Source of the DNA: an uncultured Oscillospiraceae bacterium
GTDB taxonomy: Bacteria > Bacillota > Clostridia > Oscillospirales > Oscillospiraceae
Assembly: GCA_934591745.1 (NCBI GenBank)
Contig: CAKTPQ010000015.1
Coordinates: 1 to 41,983, forward strand
Direction: 5' to 3'
DNA: 41,983 bases
In this document: one piece after another, positions 21,967 through 29,360 of the stretch
How positions within the stretch are numbered: position 1 is the stretch's first letter
Layout: each line of letters starts with the position of its first letter
Program-made: the position numbers and the translations under genes
Notes under the pieces: model-generated
What the model was told of the DNA's origin: nothing
Databases searched by the model: none
Seen by the model: only the letters and a program-made list of their open reading frames with translations

Positions 21967-21990
21967 TCCGTGTGGGTCGGCACACGGAGG
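21967..21990. other. Hairpin between the DUF1540 and TauE/SafE genes
   Basis: A perfect 9-bp dyad CTCCGTGTG / CACACGGAG with a six-base loop, just upstream of the first TauE/SafE start. It is not followed by a T-run, so it may be an operator or a processing site rather than a terminator. Confidence 0.4.
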
Positions 21991-22044
21991 GGCAGACGGC
22001 GTCCGGGAAACGGAGGCTCTCTGCCGGTCAGCACGCGGGAAGCG

Positions 22045-22239
22045 TTACTGGCACTTCTGGAAGCTCTGGCAGTCGGTGCACTGGTCCATGGAGGGATTGC
22101 TCTCATGGGTGCCCACCTGGATGGAGCTGAGGCCGCAGTTGTTCACGTCCTTGCAGTGGTGGGCGCAGTTGGTAACGGTACACTTGATGGAAGAGTTGGG
22201 GGTGCAGCTGCACCCATCGTTGGTACAAGCGCGATTCAT
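22045..22239 (-). CDS. DUF1540 domain protein (Cys-rich, 64 aa)
   Basis: A 64-residue protein with ten Cys (5, 10, 12, 20, 25, 29, 35, 54, 57, 63) and the DUF1540 pattern IKCTVTNCAHHCKD, NCGLSSIQVGTHE and MDQCTDCQSF. The domain occurs in spore-forming Clostridia and probably binds metal; its role is unknown. GGGAGG stands 7 bases before the ATG. A strong terminator lies immediately upstream, with no space for a promoter between, so it is expressed by read-through from mgtE or from a promoter inside that hairpin region. Confidence 0.85.
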   Translation of the reverse strand: MNRACTNDGCSCTPNSSIKCTVTNCAHHCKDVNNCGLSSIQVGTHESNPSMDQCTDCQSFQKCQ

Positions 22240-22254
22240 GGCGTTTCCTCCCGT

Positions 22255-22294
22255 AAAAGAAAAATAGAGTCAGGCCATACGACCCGACTCTATC
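22255..22294 (-). terminator. Terminator after mgtE / before the DUF1540 gene
   Basis: On the minus strand ATAGAGTC, then GG..CC pairing, and GACTCTAT, followed by TTTTTCTTTT. It starts 46 bases after the mgtE stop and ends about 5 bases before the DUF1540 Shine-Dalgarno site. Confidence 0.85.
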
Positions 22295-22339
22295 TTGTCC
22301 GAAAACCGCGGCGCTATGCCATGGAAAAAATACAAATTT

Positions 22340-23725
22340 TCAGATGCCCAGCAGCCACGACGCGAAGCGGAAGTAGATCAGCAGGCTGGTGGCGTCCACG
22401 ATGGTGGAGATGAAGGGACTGGCCATCACAGCGGGGTCCAGACCCACCTTTTCCGCCAGCAGCGGCAGGGAGCAGCCCACGCATTTAGCAAAGACCACCA
22501 CGAACAGGATGGTCAGGCACACCACCAGGCACACCATGGGCGTGACCTCGGCGTTGCCCAGTAGCAGACGGTCCACTGCCAGCATTTTCACGAAGTTGGC
22601 GGCGGCCAGACACAGGCCGCACAAAAGGGAGACCCGCAGCTCTTTCCACAGCACCCGCAGCACGTCGGAGAAGTCCACCTCGTCCAGGCTCAGGGCGCGG
22701 ATGACGGCCACGGAGGCCTGGGTGCCGGAGTTGCCGCCGGTGCCGGACAGCATGGGGATGTAGGCGTTCAGCACCAGACAGGCGGCCAGCGCGTTTTCGT
22801 AGTGGTTCAGGATCATGCCGGTGAACGTGGCCGACAGCATCAGGATCATCAGCCACGGCAGACGGGATTTCCATGTGGCGAACACGCCGGTGCGGAGGTA
22901 GGGCTTGTCCGACGGCAGCATGGCGGCCATCTTTTCGAAGTCCTCCGTGGTCTCCTCCTCGATGACGTCCATAGCGTCATCGACGGTGACGATGCCCACC
23001 AGGCGGTTCTCCATGTCCACGATGGGCATGGCCAGGAAGTCGTACTTGCTCAGGGCCTGGGCCACATCCTCCTTGTCGTCCATGGTCCTGGCCCACACCA
23101 CGTCGGGGTCCATGATGTCCTCAATGACGTCGTCTTCATTGGCCAGCAGCAGGTCGCGGACGGACAGCACGCCCAGCAGGCGGCGGGTGGGGTCGGTGAC
23201 GTACAGGATGTTGATGGTTTCCAGCTCGCCGCCGATGCGGCGGATACGCTTGAAGGCGTCCTCCACCGTCATGTCCTTCTTCAGGGACAGGAACTCCATG
23301 TTCATGATGGAGCCGGCGGAATCCTCCGGATACTTCAGGATCTCGTTGATGGACTTGCGCATCTCCGGCGTGGCCTTGTCCAGAATGCGGATGACCACGC
23401 TGGCGGGCATCTCCTCCACGATGTCCACGGCGTCGTCCAGATACAGCTCGTCCAGCACCTCTTTCAGCTCGGTGTTGGAAAAGCCGTTGATGAGCATCTC
23501 CTGACTCTCCGGCTCCAGCTCCACGAATACCTCCGCCGCCGTTTCCTTGGGCAGCAGACGGTACAGCAGGGGCATCAGCTCGGAGCCGGATTCCTCCAGC
23601 AGCAGGGCGATGTCGGCAGGCTCCATGGGCAGGAACAGGTCACGCAGCTTCGCGTACTCCTTGTCATGTGCCAGCGTCTCGATCTGCTCTAAATAGCGGT
23701 CCAGCTCCTCCTGATAGTCGATCAT
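22340..23725 (-). CDS. mgtE: Magnesium transporter MgtE
   Basis: A 461-residue Mg2+ channel/transporter. The cytoplasmic N domain (about 1-125: LFLPMEPADIALLLEE, LDDAVDIVEEMP) is followed by tandem CBS domains (about 130-250: LYVTDPTRRLLGVLSVRDLL, MPIVDMENRLVGIVTVDDAMDVI), a plug helix and five membrane helices with the pore signature MLSGTGGNSGTQAS and GLDPAVMASPFISTIVDATSL. The ATG at 23725 has AAAGGAGG upstream; the longer frame reaches back through the riboswitch terminator. It is preceded by an M-box leader, so expression should fall when Mg2+ is plentiful. Confidence 0.96.
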   Translation of the reverse strand: MIDYQEELDRYLEQIETLAHDKEYAKLRDLFLPMEPADIALLLEESGSELMPLLYRLLPKETAAEVFVELEPESQEMLINGFSNTELKEVLDELYLDDAVDIVEEMPASVVIRILDKATPEMRKSINEILKYPEDSAGSIMNMEFLSLKKDMTVEDAFKRIRRIGGELETINILYVTDPTRRLLGVLSVRDLLLANEDDVIEDIMDPDVVWARTMDDKEDVAQALSKYDFLAMPIVDMENRLVGIVTVDDAMDVIEEETTEDFEKMAAMLPSDKPYLRTGVFATWKSRLPWLMILMLSATFTGMILNHYENALAACLVLNAYIPMLSGTGGNSGTQASVAVIRALSLDEVDFSDVLRVLWKELRVSLLCGLCLAAANFVKMLAVDRLLLGNAEVTPMVCLVVCLTILFVVVFAKCVGCSLPLLAEKVGLDPAVMASPFISTIVDATSLLIYFRFASWLLGI

Positions 23726-23741
23726 GGCCTGTTCCTCCTTT

Positions 23742-23782
23742 CGGCAAAAAATAACACGCAGCAGGTAGAAAGCCTGCTGCGT
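23742..23782 (-). terminator. M-box expression-platform terminator
   Basis: On the minus strand ACGCAGCAGG, seven-base loop, CCTGCTGCGT, then GTTATTTTTT. It lies between the M-box aptamer and the mgtE Shine-Dalgarno site, as expected for a transcriptional off-switch. Confidence 0.88.
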
Positions 23783-23809
23783 ACCATAAGCGGGCCACGG
23801 GAAACGTGA

Positions 23810-23986
23810 CCTGTGTACCGTTACAAGCTTTAGCATCGCGGGGCGGTGAAGCTGCGTTAGATACCACCTTGGTTTCGATAGTACCTGCTCAAACCATCTT
23901 ATGGTGTCTCCACCATTTCGCGGCAGCAGCCCATATCCCTCGCGGTAGCCTTACCTACCGGACATGTTTTGTTGTACACGCCTATC
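23810..23986 (-). ncRNA. M-box (ykoK) magnesium riboswitch
   Basis: On the minus strand the leader carries the M-box landmarks in order: a GTGTAC closing strand (23979-23974), GGTAGGTAAGGCTACC, then ATATGG and CTGCTGCCGCGAAATG, a variable hairpin, and near the end GCGATGCTAAAGCTTGTAAC and the second closing strand GTACAC (23818-23813). The aptamer binds several Mg2+ ions; high Mg2+ favours the downstream terminator. Position before mgtE confirms the call. Confidence 0.88.
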
Positions 23987-24030
23987 CTATGCCAAAAAAC
24001 GGGGCGTGTCAACCCGCTTTTCCGTCTTTT

Positions 24031-24924
24031 TTACAAATATACCTGCACATTCTCCCGGCCCAGCAGGTGCTCCCGCAGGGCGTCCAGAAAAATGAGGGCC
24101 GGCTCCGGCAGCTCCTCGTCCCGGCGGGTCACCAGATAGTTGACACGGTCCGGCGGCGCCTGGGTGAAGCGGCAGACACGGGCCTTGGAGCGGTCCAGCG
24201 AGGCGGCGGCAATGGCCGGGGCGGCTACCCACAGATCCTCCGTCCGGGGGAAGAAGTCCGCCGCCTGCAGGGTGTCGGCGTACAGCAGGGGGCGGGCGCC
24301 GGGGCCGAAGGAGCTGTCGTGCCAGCGGATGAAGTCCGGGTCCCAGGTGACCAGGATCTCGTTGGCGGGGTCCAGCGCGGCGGGGTCCATTTCCGCCGGG
24401 TAGCTGCTGTCCGGCGAGGACAGCAGCAAAAACCGCTCCCGGAAGATGGGGCGCACCTCCAGCTGGCTGTTGAACACGGTGTTGCTGTCGATGAGAGCGA
24501 AGTCCAGCTCGTGGTTCAGCAGGGCCTGGGCCGAGTCCACGTCCCGCAGGGTGTGTATCCACAGGGACACCGGCAGGTGCAGGGACAGGAATTTCTGATA
24601 CACCGCCGGCAGGATGTACTGGTTGGTGGTGTAGGTGGCGGCCATCCGCAGGTAGGCGCGCTGCTCCAGCTCCGACAGAGCTTCCGTCTCCGACAGAAGG
24701 CGCTGCCAGCGGCGGGCCAGCGTCAGGAACTTCTGGCCGGCGGCGGTGAGCTGGATGCGGCGCTGGCCCTTGCCCCGGACGAACAGCGGCGTGCCCACCC
24801 GCTCCTCCAGTGCGCGGATGCGCATGGACAGCGTAGGCTGGGTGATGTACAGCGCCTCGGCCGCCGCCGTCATGGTGCCGTGCTGCACCACGGCCCAGAA
24901 TGTCTCGATGTCCAGATTCGTCAT
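24031..24924 (-). CDS. LysR-family transcriptional regulator
   Basis: A 297-residue regulator. The N-terminal winged helix-turn-helix (MTNLDIETFWAVVQHGTM, ITQPTLSMRIRALEERVGTPLFVRG) is standard. Residues from about 90 form the two-lobed effector-binding domain. TAGGAG precedes the ATG. The promoter on the minus strand, TTGTAA (24988-24983), 17 bp, TAAAAT (24965-24960), has its -35 box on the same bases as a divergent plus-strand promoter, so the protein probably controls itself and the divergent transcript. Effector unknown. Confidence 0.92.
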   Translation of the reverse strand: MTNLDIETFWAVVQHGTMTAAAEALYITQPTLSMRIRALEERVGTPLFVRGKGQRRIQLTAAGQKFLTLARRWQRLLSETEALSELEQRAYLRMAATYTTNQYILPAVYQKFLSLHLPVSLWIHTLRDVDSAQALLNHELDFALIDSNTVFNSQLEVRPIFRERFLLLSSPDSSYPAEMDPAALDPANEILVTWDPDFIRWHDSSFGPGARPLLYADTLQAADFFPRTEDLWVAAPAIAAASLDRSKARVCRFTQAPPDRVNYLVTRRDEELPEPALIFLDALREHLLGRENVQVYL

Positions 24925-24959
24925 GGCGTTTCTCCTAAAATATATCAAAAATCGCTTAT

Positions 24960-25010
24960 ATTTTACGCGAACAACTTCAATTTTACAAGCGGATATTTTC
25001 ATGATATAGT
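24960..25010. promoter_or_regulatory. Overlapping divergent promoters at lysR
   Basis: Plus strand: TTTACA (24982-24987), 17 bp, TATAGT (25005-25010). Minus strand: TTGTAA (24988-24983), 17 bp, TAAAAT (24965-24960). The two -35 boxes coincide, so RNA polymerase can occupy only one at a time. An AT-rich LysR-type site (about 24941-24960) lies within the lysR leader. Confidence 0.65.
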
Positions 25011-25016
25011 AAAAAT

Positions 25017-25149
25017 CACAAAGGACGGGGCGCCGCCGCATTCCGTCCGATGTAACGAGATATGCTTTTTCTCTACTTTTCTTTCTTTTTTCTCTCCCAA
25101 ATCCCCAATCTCCCAAGGAAAAAGGCAGGGCCTCGGCCCTGCCTTTTTT
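25017..25149 (+). ncRNA. Candidate small RNA or terminated leader divergent from lysR
   Basis: A predicted transcript of about 130 nt running from the plus-strand promoter to a strong terminator. It contains a 5' hairpin GGACGG / CCGTCC (25023-25048), a pyrimidine-rich single-stranded stretch (about 25064-25113), and the terminator stem. An open frame starts at 25062 but has no Shine-Dalgarno site and no stop before the terminator, so it is unlikely to be a leader peptide. It may be an independent sRNA or the attenuated 5' end of the channel gene at 25467. Confidence 0.4.
25119..25149 (+). terminator. Terminator in the lysR - channel gene intergenic region
   Basis: AAAAAGGCAGGGCC / GGCCCTGCCTTTTT with a two-base apex and T6. 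It ends the transcript that starts near 25017, about 320 bases before the next gene. Confidence 0.85.
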
Positions 25150-25438
25150 CGCACGGAGGTGCAAACGGCGCGGAAGGCCGGAAACGGAGATACCGGGGGG
25201 GCAGAGGGCGGCGCGGACAGGGCGGAGAGAGACTGTGCGGGGCGGGAAAAAACGCTGCCATTGTGCGAAAACAGGAAAGCCGGAGACGGATACCGCAGGA
25301 AAACGGCAGGGACGCCGGGAGACAGAGGGCGATGCGGGCGGCGGGACAGCACGGGGAAAAGGATGCCGCCGAGCATAGGCTGCGGAGGCTTCGGCGCGGC
25401 GCTTTGACGCGGGACTTGCCGAAAACGGAGAGACGGTG
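25150..25438 (+). other. Purine-rich non-coding stretch with imperfect repeats
   Basis: No convincing gene. The plus strand is strongly G/A-rich. A motif of the form GCCGRARACGGAGA-ACCG recurs near 25177, 25279 and 25418, followed in the first two by related GCAGAGGGCG..GACAG..GGGGAAAA stretches, so it may be a degenerate tandem repeat of about 100-140 bp. An open plus-strand frame crosses it but has the composition of random GC-rich sequence. Confidence 0.45.
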
Positions 25439-25444
25439 TATAGT
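25416..25444 (+). promoter_or_regulatory. Promoter of the TRIC-type channel gene
   Basis: TTGCCG (25416-25421), 17 bp, TATAGT (25439-25444), 22 bases before the ATG. Confidence 0.65.
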
Positions 25445-25466
25445 AAGCGGGTCGGGGAGGGATACC

Positions 25467-26087
25467 ATGGGAAGATTTCAGGTGTATTTTGAAATGATCG
25501 GCGCCGTGGCCTTTGCCGTATCCGGCGCGGCGCTGGGCATCCGCAAGGGGATGGATCTGTTCGGCGTGGCCATGATGGGCATGACCACAGCGGTGGGCGG
25601 CGGCATCCTGCGGGATATGATGCTGGGGCAGACGCCGCCGGCGGCACTCCGGGACCCCGCTCAGGCGCTGGTGGCCATCGCCGTGTCGCTGCTGGTGTTT
25701 TACATCTGGCGGCGGCGGAAAACGGACACGCACAACAAGTACGCCGAGGCGGTACTGCTGGTGGCGGACTCTATCGGCCTGGGCATCTTCTCTGCCCATG
25801 GCGCGGCCATCGCCATGCAGGCGGGGTACGGCGCCAACTGGTTTCTGGTGCTGTTTCTGGGCGCTATTACCGGTGTGGGCGGCGGCGTGCTGCGGGACGT
25901 GTGCTGCATGGAGAGGCCCTACATCTTCACCAAGCACATATACGCCTGCGCGTCTCTGGCCGGTGCGGCGGTATGCCGTGTCCTGTGGCCGCTGGGGACG
26001 GGGCTGGCCATGCTGGCCGGCTGCGGCGTGACGGTGGTGCTGCGCATCTGCGCCGCCGTGTTCCGGTGGAGCTTTCCCAAGGCGTGA
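25467..26087 (+). CDS. TRIC-type cation channel / UPF0126 (YicG-like) membrane protein
   Basis: A 206-residue protein with about seven membrane helices arranged as two repeats, each with a Gly-rich signature: GMTTAVGGGILRDMMLG and GAITGVGGGVLRDVCC. These are the UPF0126 marks, related to trimeric intracellular cation channels that pass K+ and other monovalent cations. GGGGAGGG precedes the ATG at 25467; the frame is open further upstream only through the purine-rich non-coding stretch. Monocistronic; the physiological role is unknown. Confidence 0.88.
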   Translation: MGRFQVYFEMIGAVAFAVSGAALGIRKGMDLFGVAMMGMTTAVGGGILRDMMLGQTPPAALRDPAQALVAIAVSLLVFYIWRRRKTDTHNKYAEAVLLVADSIGLGIFSAHGAAIAMQAGYGANWFLVLFLGAITGVGGGVLRDVCCMERPYIFTKHIYACASLAGAAVCRVLWPLGTGLAMLAGCGVTVVLRICAAVFRWSFPKA

Positions 26088-26100
26088 AACGGATAAAGAG

Positions 26101-26131
26101 GAACGGCGTGACGGAAGTCACGCCGTTCCTT
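26101..26131. terminator. Bidirectional terminator between channel and SMR genes
   Basis: GGAACGGCGTGAC / GTCACGCCGTTCC with a short loop and TTCT to the right; it serves the converging genes on both sides. Confidence 0.8.
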
Positions 26132-26134
26132 CTG

Positions 26135-26449
26135 TTATGCGGTGACCTTCAGGCCGATGATGCCGATGAGCAGCAGACCCACGAAGATGAGGCGCGCCGC
26201 CGTCACCGGCTCGTGGAACGCCACGATGCCCACGATCACCGCGCCCAGCGCGCCGATACCCGTCCAGACGCCGTAGGCCGTGCCCATGGGCAGGGTCTTG
26301 ATGGCCTGCGACAGGAAGAAAAAGCTGGCCAGCATGCCCACGATGGTCCAGATGGACGGCCACAGTCTGGTGAAGCCCTCGGACAGCTTCATGAAGGTGG
26401 ACCAGAATACCTCCAGCCCGCCGGCGATGATAAGATAGATCCATGCCAT
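26135..26449 (-). CDS. SMR-family exporter, SugE/Gdx-like (probable guanidinium exporter)
   Basis: A 104-residue protein with four membrane helices. The proton/substrate-binding Glu is in AGGLEVFW (E13), and the SugE/Gdx-type features KLSEGFTRLWPS, SQAIKTLPMGTAYGVWTGIGALGA and GIIGLKV are present. Members of this subgroup export guanidinium ion as antiparallel dimers, while the EmrE-like group exports quaternary amines; W16 and GTAYGVWTGIG favour the first. The ATG at 26449 has GGGAGG upstream. It is preceded by a structured leader with a terminator, typical of regulated Gdx genes. Confidence 0.88.
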   Translation of the reverse strand: MAWIYLIIAGGLEVFWSTFMKLSEGFTRLWPSIWTIVGMLASFFFLSQAIKTLPMGTAYGVWTGIGALGAVIVGIVAFHEPVTAARLIFVGLLLIGIIGLKVTA

Positions 26450-26467
26450 AAGAAAAACCTCCCGAAA

Positions 26468-26560
26468 AACAAAAAATGCGCCCACGGAGCGCGCCTTCTA
26501 AGGCCTGACGGCGCGCCGGTGAACGCGGGTCCGCCACCCGGCGGCGACGGACTGCATGGA
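26468..26560 (-). promoter_or_regulatory. Structured leader with terminator upstream of the SMR exporter
   Basis: A leader of about 105 nt. GCGC / GCGC around TCCGTGG-like loop bases, followed by ATTTTTTG (about 26490-26468), forms a terminator directly before the gene. An upstream GCGCGCC can instead pair with GGCGCGC of the terminator 5' side, giving mutually exclusive structures. Gdx genes are often under guanidine riboswitches, but I do not see the guanidine-I or -II signatures, and a type III match is only suggestive (GTCAGG..AGA..GGCGC). A 19-codon frame with five Arg codons lies in the leader but has no Shine-Dalgarno site. Confidence 0.5.
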
Positions 26561-26561
26561 G

Positions 26562-26590
26562 AATATAGCAGAGACTGGGGAAAAAGTCAA
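26562..26590 (-). promoter_or_regulatory. Promoter of the SMR exporter leader
   Basis: On the minus strand TTGACT (26590-26585), 17 bp, TATATT (26567-26562). Confidence 0.8.
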
Positions 26591-26631
26591 GATATGCCGT
26601 CGGATGGTGAGAGGAAAAGGGGAAAAACAGC

Positions 26632-26660
26632 TTGTAGGATGGGCGGCAGCATGGTATACT
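26632..26660 (+). promoter_or_regulatory. Promoter of the radC-uvrB operon
   Basis: TTGTAG (26632-26637), 17 bp, TATACT (26655-26660), 36 bases before the radC ATG. No LexA-like GAAC-N4-GTTC dyad was seen nearby. Confidence 0.7.
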
Positions 26661-26696
26661 ATATTATTCGGAAAAACGCAGCGGGGAGGGACGTGT

Positions 26697-27371
26697 ATGG
26701 GACTGCATGACGGGCACCGGCAGCGGGCGAAGGAACGCTACCGCCAGATGGGCGCGGACGCGCTGGCGGACCATGAGCTGCTGGAGCTGGCGCTGTTTTA
26801 CGCCATCCCGCGGCAGGACACCAACGAGACAGCCCACCGCCTGCTGAAGCGGTTTCGCTCACTACAGGGCGTCTTGCAGGCGTCGCCGGAGGAGCTGGAG
26901 CAGGTGGAGGGCGTGGGCGCCAGCGCCGCCCTGCTGCTGCATCTGATGGCGGATATCAGCCAGCGTGCGCGGATCACCAGCCTGCCGGAGAAGATCCTCA
27001 ACTCCCCGGACCGCACCGGCGCCTACTTCATGGAGCTGCTGACGGGACAGAAGCGGGAGCTTTTGTATCAGGTGTGTCTGGACGGCAAGGGCAAGCTGCT
27101 GACCTGCCGGTGTATTGCCAAGGGGACGGTGTCCGCCTCCGCCGTCCATGTGCGGCAGGTGGTGGAGAACGCCCTGTACGCCGGGGCCAGCACCATCATT
27201 CTGGCCCACAACCACCCCAGCGGCGTGGCGCTGCCCTCTGACGCCGACGTGCTGGTGACCCATCGGATACAGGAGGCGCTGGCCCCACTGGGCATCCGGC
27301 TGGCCGACCACATCATCGTGGCCGACGACGACTACGTCTCTATGGCGGAGAGCGGATTTTTGCAGAGATAA
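26697..27371 (+). CDS. radC: RadC-family JAB/MPN domain protein
   Basis: A 224-residue protein with an N-terminal helix-hairpin-helix region (LEQVEGVGASAALLLHLM) and the C-terminal JAB metalloprotease-like domain carrying the zinc motif AHNHPSGVALPSDAD. RadC is linked to DNA repair and recombination by history and gene context, but its biochemical role is unsettled. GGGGAGGG precedes the ATG at 26697. First gene of a long run that includes uvrB and uvrA. Confidence 0.92.
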   Translation: MGLHDGHRQRAKERYRQMGADALADHELLELALFYAIPRQDTNETAHRLLKRFRSLQGVLQASPEELEQVEGVGASAALLLHLMADISQRARITSLPEKILNSPDRTGAYFMELLTGQKRELLYQVCLDGKGKLLTCRCIAKGTVSASAVHVRQVVENALYAGASTIILAHNHPSGVALPSDADVLVTHRIQEALAPLGIRLADHIIVADDDYVSMAESGFLQR

Positions 27372-27383
27372 AGGGAGGGCGCT

Positions 27384-29348
27384 ATGCCTGATTTCAAAGT
27401 TGTTTCGGAATACAGTCCCGCCGGCGATCAGCCCCAGGCCATCGAGAAGCTGGCGCAGGGACTGGAGAACGGCCTGCGGGAGCAGGTGCTCAAGGGCGTC
27501 ACCGGCTCCGGCAAGACCTACACCATGGCGAAGGTCATTGAGAAGGTGAACCGGCCCACGCTGGTGCTGGCCCACAACAAGACGCTGGCGGCCCAGCTGT
27601 GCGAGGAGTTCCGGGAGTTCTTCCCCCACAACGCCGTGGAATATTTCGTGTCGTACTACGACTATTACCAGCCGGAGGCGTATATCCCTCACACGGATAC
27701 CTATATCGAGAAGGACGCCTCCACCAACGAGGAGATCGACCGGCTGCGGCTGTCCGCCACCTGTGCGCTGCTGGAGCGGCGGGACGTCATCGTGGTGTCG
27801 TCGGTAAGCTGCATCTACGGTCTGGGCGAGCCGGACGATTTCGCACGGATGATGATCTCCCTGCGGACCGGCATGACCATGGACCGGGACCAGCTGCTGC
27901 GGCGGCTGGTGGAGGACCGGTACGAGCGGAACGACGTGGCGTTCCAGCGCAACATGTTCCGGGTGCGGGGCGACACGGTGGAGCTGTATCCGGCGTACTA
28001 CAAGGACCGGGCTATCCGGGTGGAGTTCTTCGGCGATGAGATCGAGCGCATCACCGAGTTCCATCCCGTCACCGGCGCGGCGCTGAAGTCCCTGCAGCAT
28101 GTGGCGGTGTATCCCGCCAGCCACTACGTCACCCCCAAGGACAAGCTGGAACGGGCGGCGGAGGAGATCGAGCGGGAGCTGGCGCAGCAGAAGGCGCTGT
28201 TCGAGGAACAGGGCAAGCTCATCGAGGCCCAGCGCATCGACCAGCGCACCCGCTACGACGTGGAAATGATGCGGGAGCTGGGGTACTGCTCCGGCATCGA
28301 GAACTATTCACGCATCATCTCCCAGCGGCCGGCAGGCTCCCCGCCCATGACGCTGCTGGATTTCTTCCCCGACGACTTTGTGCTGTTCGTGGACGAGAGC
28401 CATGTGACGCTGCCCCAGGTGCGGGCCATGTACAACGGCGACCACGCCCGCAAGCAGAGTCTGGTGGAGTACGGTTTCCGCCTGCCCTGCGCCTTTGATA
28501 ACCGGCCGCTGAAGTTCGAGGAGTTCGAGGAGCGGTTCCATCAGGCGGTGTACGTCTCCGCCACGCCGGGGGAGTTTGAAAAGGCGCACGCCGATCAGGT
28601 GGTGGAGCAGGTCATCCGGCCCACGGGTCTGCTGGATCCGCGGGTGGAGGTGCGGCCCATCACCGGGCAGATCGACGATCTGGTGTCGGAGATCCATATC
28701 CGGGAGAAAAAGAACGAGCGGGTGCTGGTGACCACGCTGACCAAGCGGATGGCGGAGGATCTCACCGCCCACCTCCGCGGGCTGGGCATCAAGGTGCGGT
28801 ATATGCACGCCGACGTGTCGGCGCTGGAGCGGATGGAGATCATCCGCGACCTGCGGCTGGGCGAGTTTGACGTGCTGGTGGGCATCAACCTGCTGCGGGA
28901 GGGCCTTGACCTGCCGGAGGTGTCGCTGGTGGCCATTCTGGACGCGGACAAGGAGGGCTTCCTCCGCAGCGAGACGAGCCTCATCCAGACCATCGGGCGG
29001 GCCGCCCGCAATGCGGAGGGGCTGGTGATCCTCTACGCGGACACCGTGACGCCGTCCATGCGTTCGGCCATGGACGAGACGGAGCGCCGCCGGAAATTGC
29101 AGGACGACTTCAACCGCGCCCACGGCATCGTACCCCGCACCATCCGCAAGAGCGTGCGGGAGATGGTGGAGATCAGCCACAGCGCCGAGGAGGCGTCCCA
29201 GCTCAGCAGGAAGAAGCTCAGCGACAGGGAGCGGGCGGAGACCATCGCCCGTCTGGAAAAGGAAATGAAGGAGGCCAGCCGCATGCTGGAGTTCGAGTAT
29301 GCCGCGCTGCTGCGGGACCAGATCATCCAGCTGCGGGGGCAGAAATAG
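27384..29348 (+). CDS. uvrB: UvrABC system protein B
   Basis: A 654-residue helicase-like damage-verification subunit of nucleotide excision repair. Walker [12 protein letters not shown] is at about 38-48. The Tyr-rich beta-hairpin ([20 protein letters not shown]) that inserts between DNA strands follows, then the DEAD-like [10 protein letters not shown], the helicase C domain ([26 protein letters not shown] and QTIGRAARN), and the C-terminal UVR domain that recruits UvrC ([24 protein letters not shown]). GGGAGG precedes the ATG, 12 bases after radC. Confidence 0.97.
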   Translation: MPDFKVVSEYSPAGDQPQAIEKLAQGLENGLREQVLKGVTGSGKTYTMAKVIEKVNRPTLVLAHNKTLAAQLCEEFREFFPHNAVEYFVSYYDYYQPEAYIPHTDTYIEKDASTNEEIDRLRLSATCALLERRDVIVVSSVSCIYGLGEPDDFARMMISLRTGMTMDRDQLLRRLVEDRYERNDVAFQRNMFRVRGDTVELYPAYYKDRAIRVEFFGDEIERITEFHPVTGAALKSLQHVAVYPASHYVTPKDKLERAAEEIERELAQQKALFEEQGKLIEAQRIDQRTRYDVEMMRELGYCSGIENYSRIISQRPAGSPPMTLLDFFPDDFVLFVDESHVTLPQVRAMYNGDHARKQSLVEYGFRLPCAFDNRPLKFEEFEERFHQAVYVSATPGEFEKAHADQVVEQVIRPTGLLDPRVEVRPITGQIDDLVSEIHIREKKNERVLVTTLTKRMAEDLTAHLRGLGIKVRYMHADVSALERMEIIRDLRLGEFDVLVGINLLREGLDLPEVSLVAILDADKEGFLRSETSLIQTIGRAARNAEGLVILYADTVTPSMRSAMDETERRRKLQDDFNRAHGIVPRTIRKSVREMVEISHSAEEASQLSRKKLSDRERAETIARLEKEMKEASRMLEFEYAALLRDQIIQLRGQK

Positions 29349-29360
29349 AGAAAAAGAACC

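Noticed and set aside
25062..25466. Open frame extending the channel gene upstream, starting MLFLYFSFFF
   Set aside because: It crosses a strong terminator and the promoter of the channel gene, lacks a Shine-Dalgarno site, and its Phe/Leu/Tyr content comes from a pyrimidine run. It has no stop before the terminator, so it is not a leader peptide like those at 7.4 and 7.7 kb.
26498..26557. 19-codon frame with five Arg codons before the SMR exporter
   Set aside because: The ATG lies at the predicted transcript start with no Shine-Dalgarno site, and Arg codons are expected by chance in such GC-rich sequence. Kept only as a remark in the leader finding.
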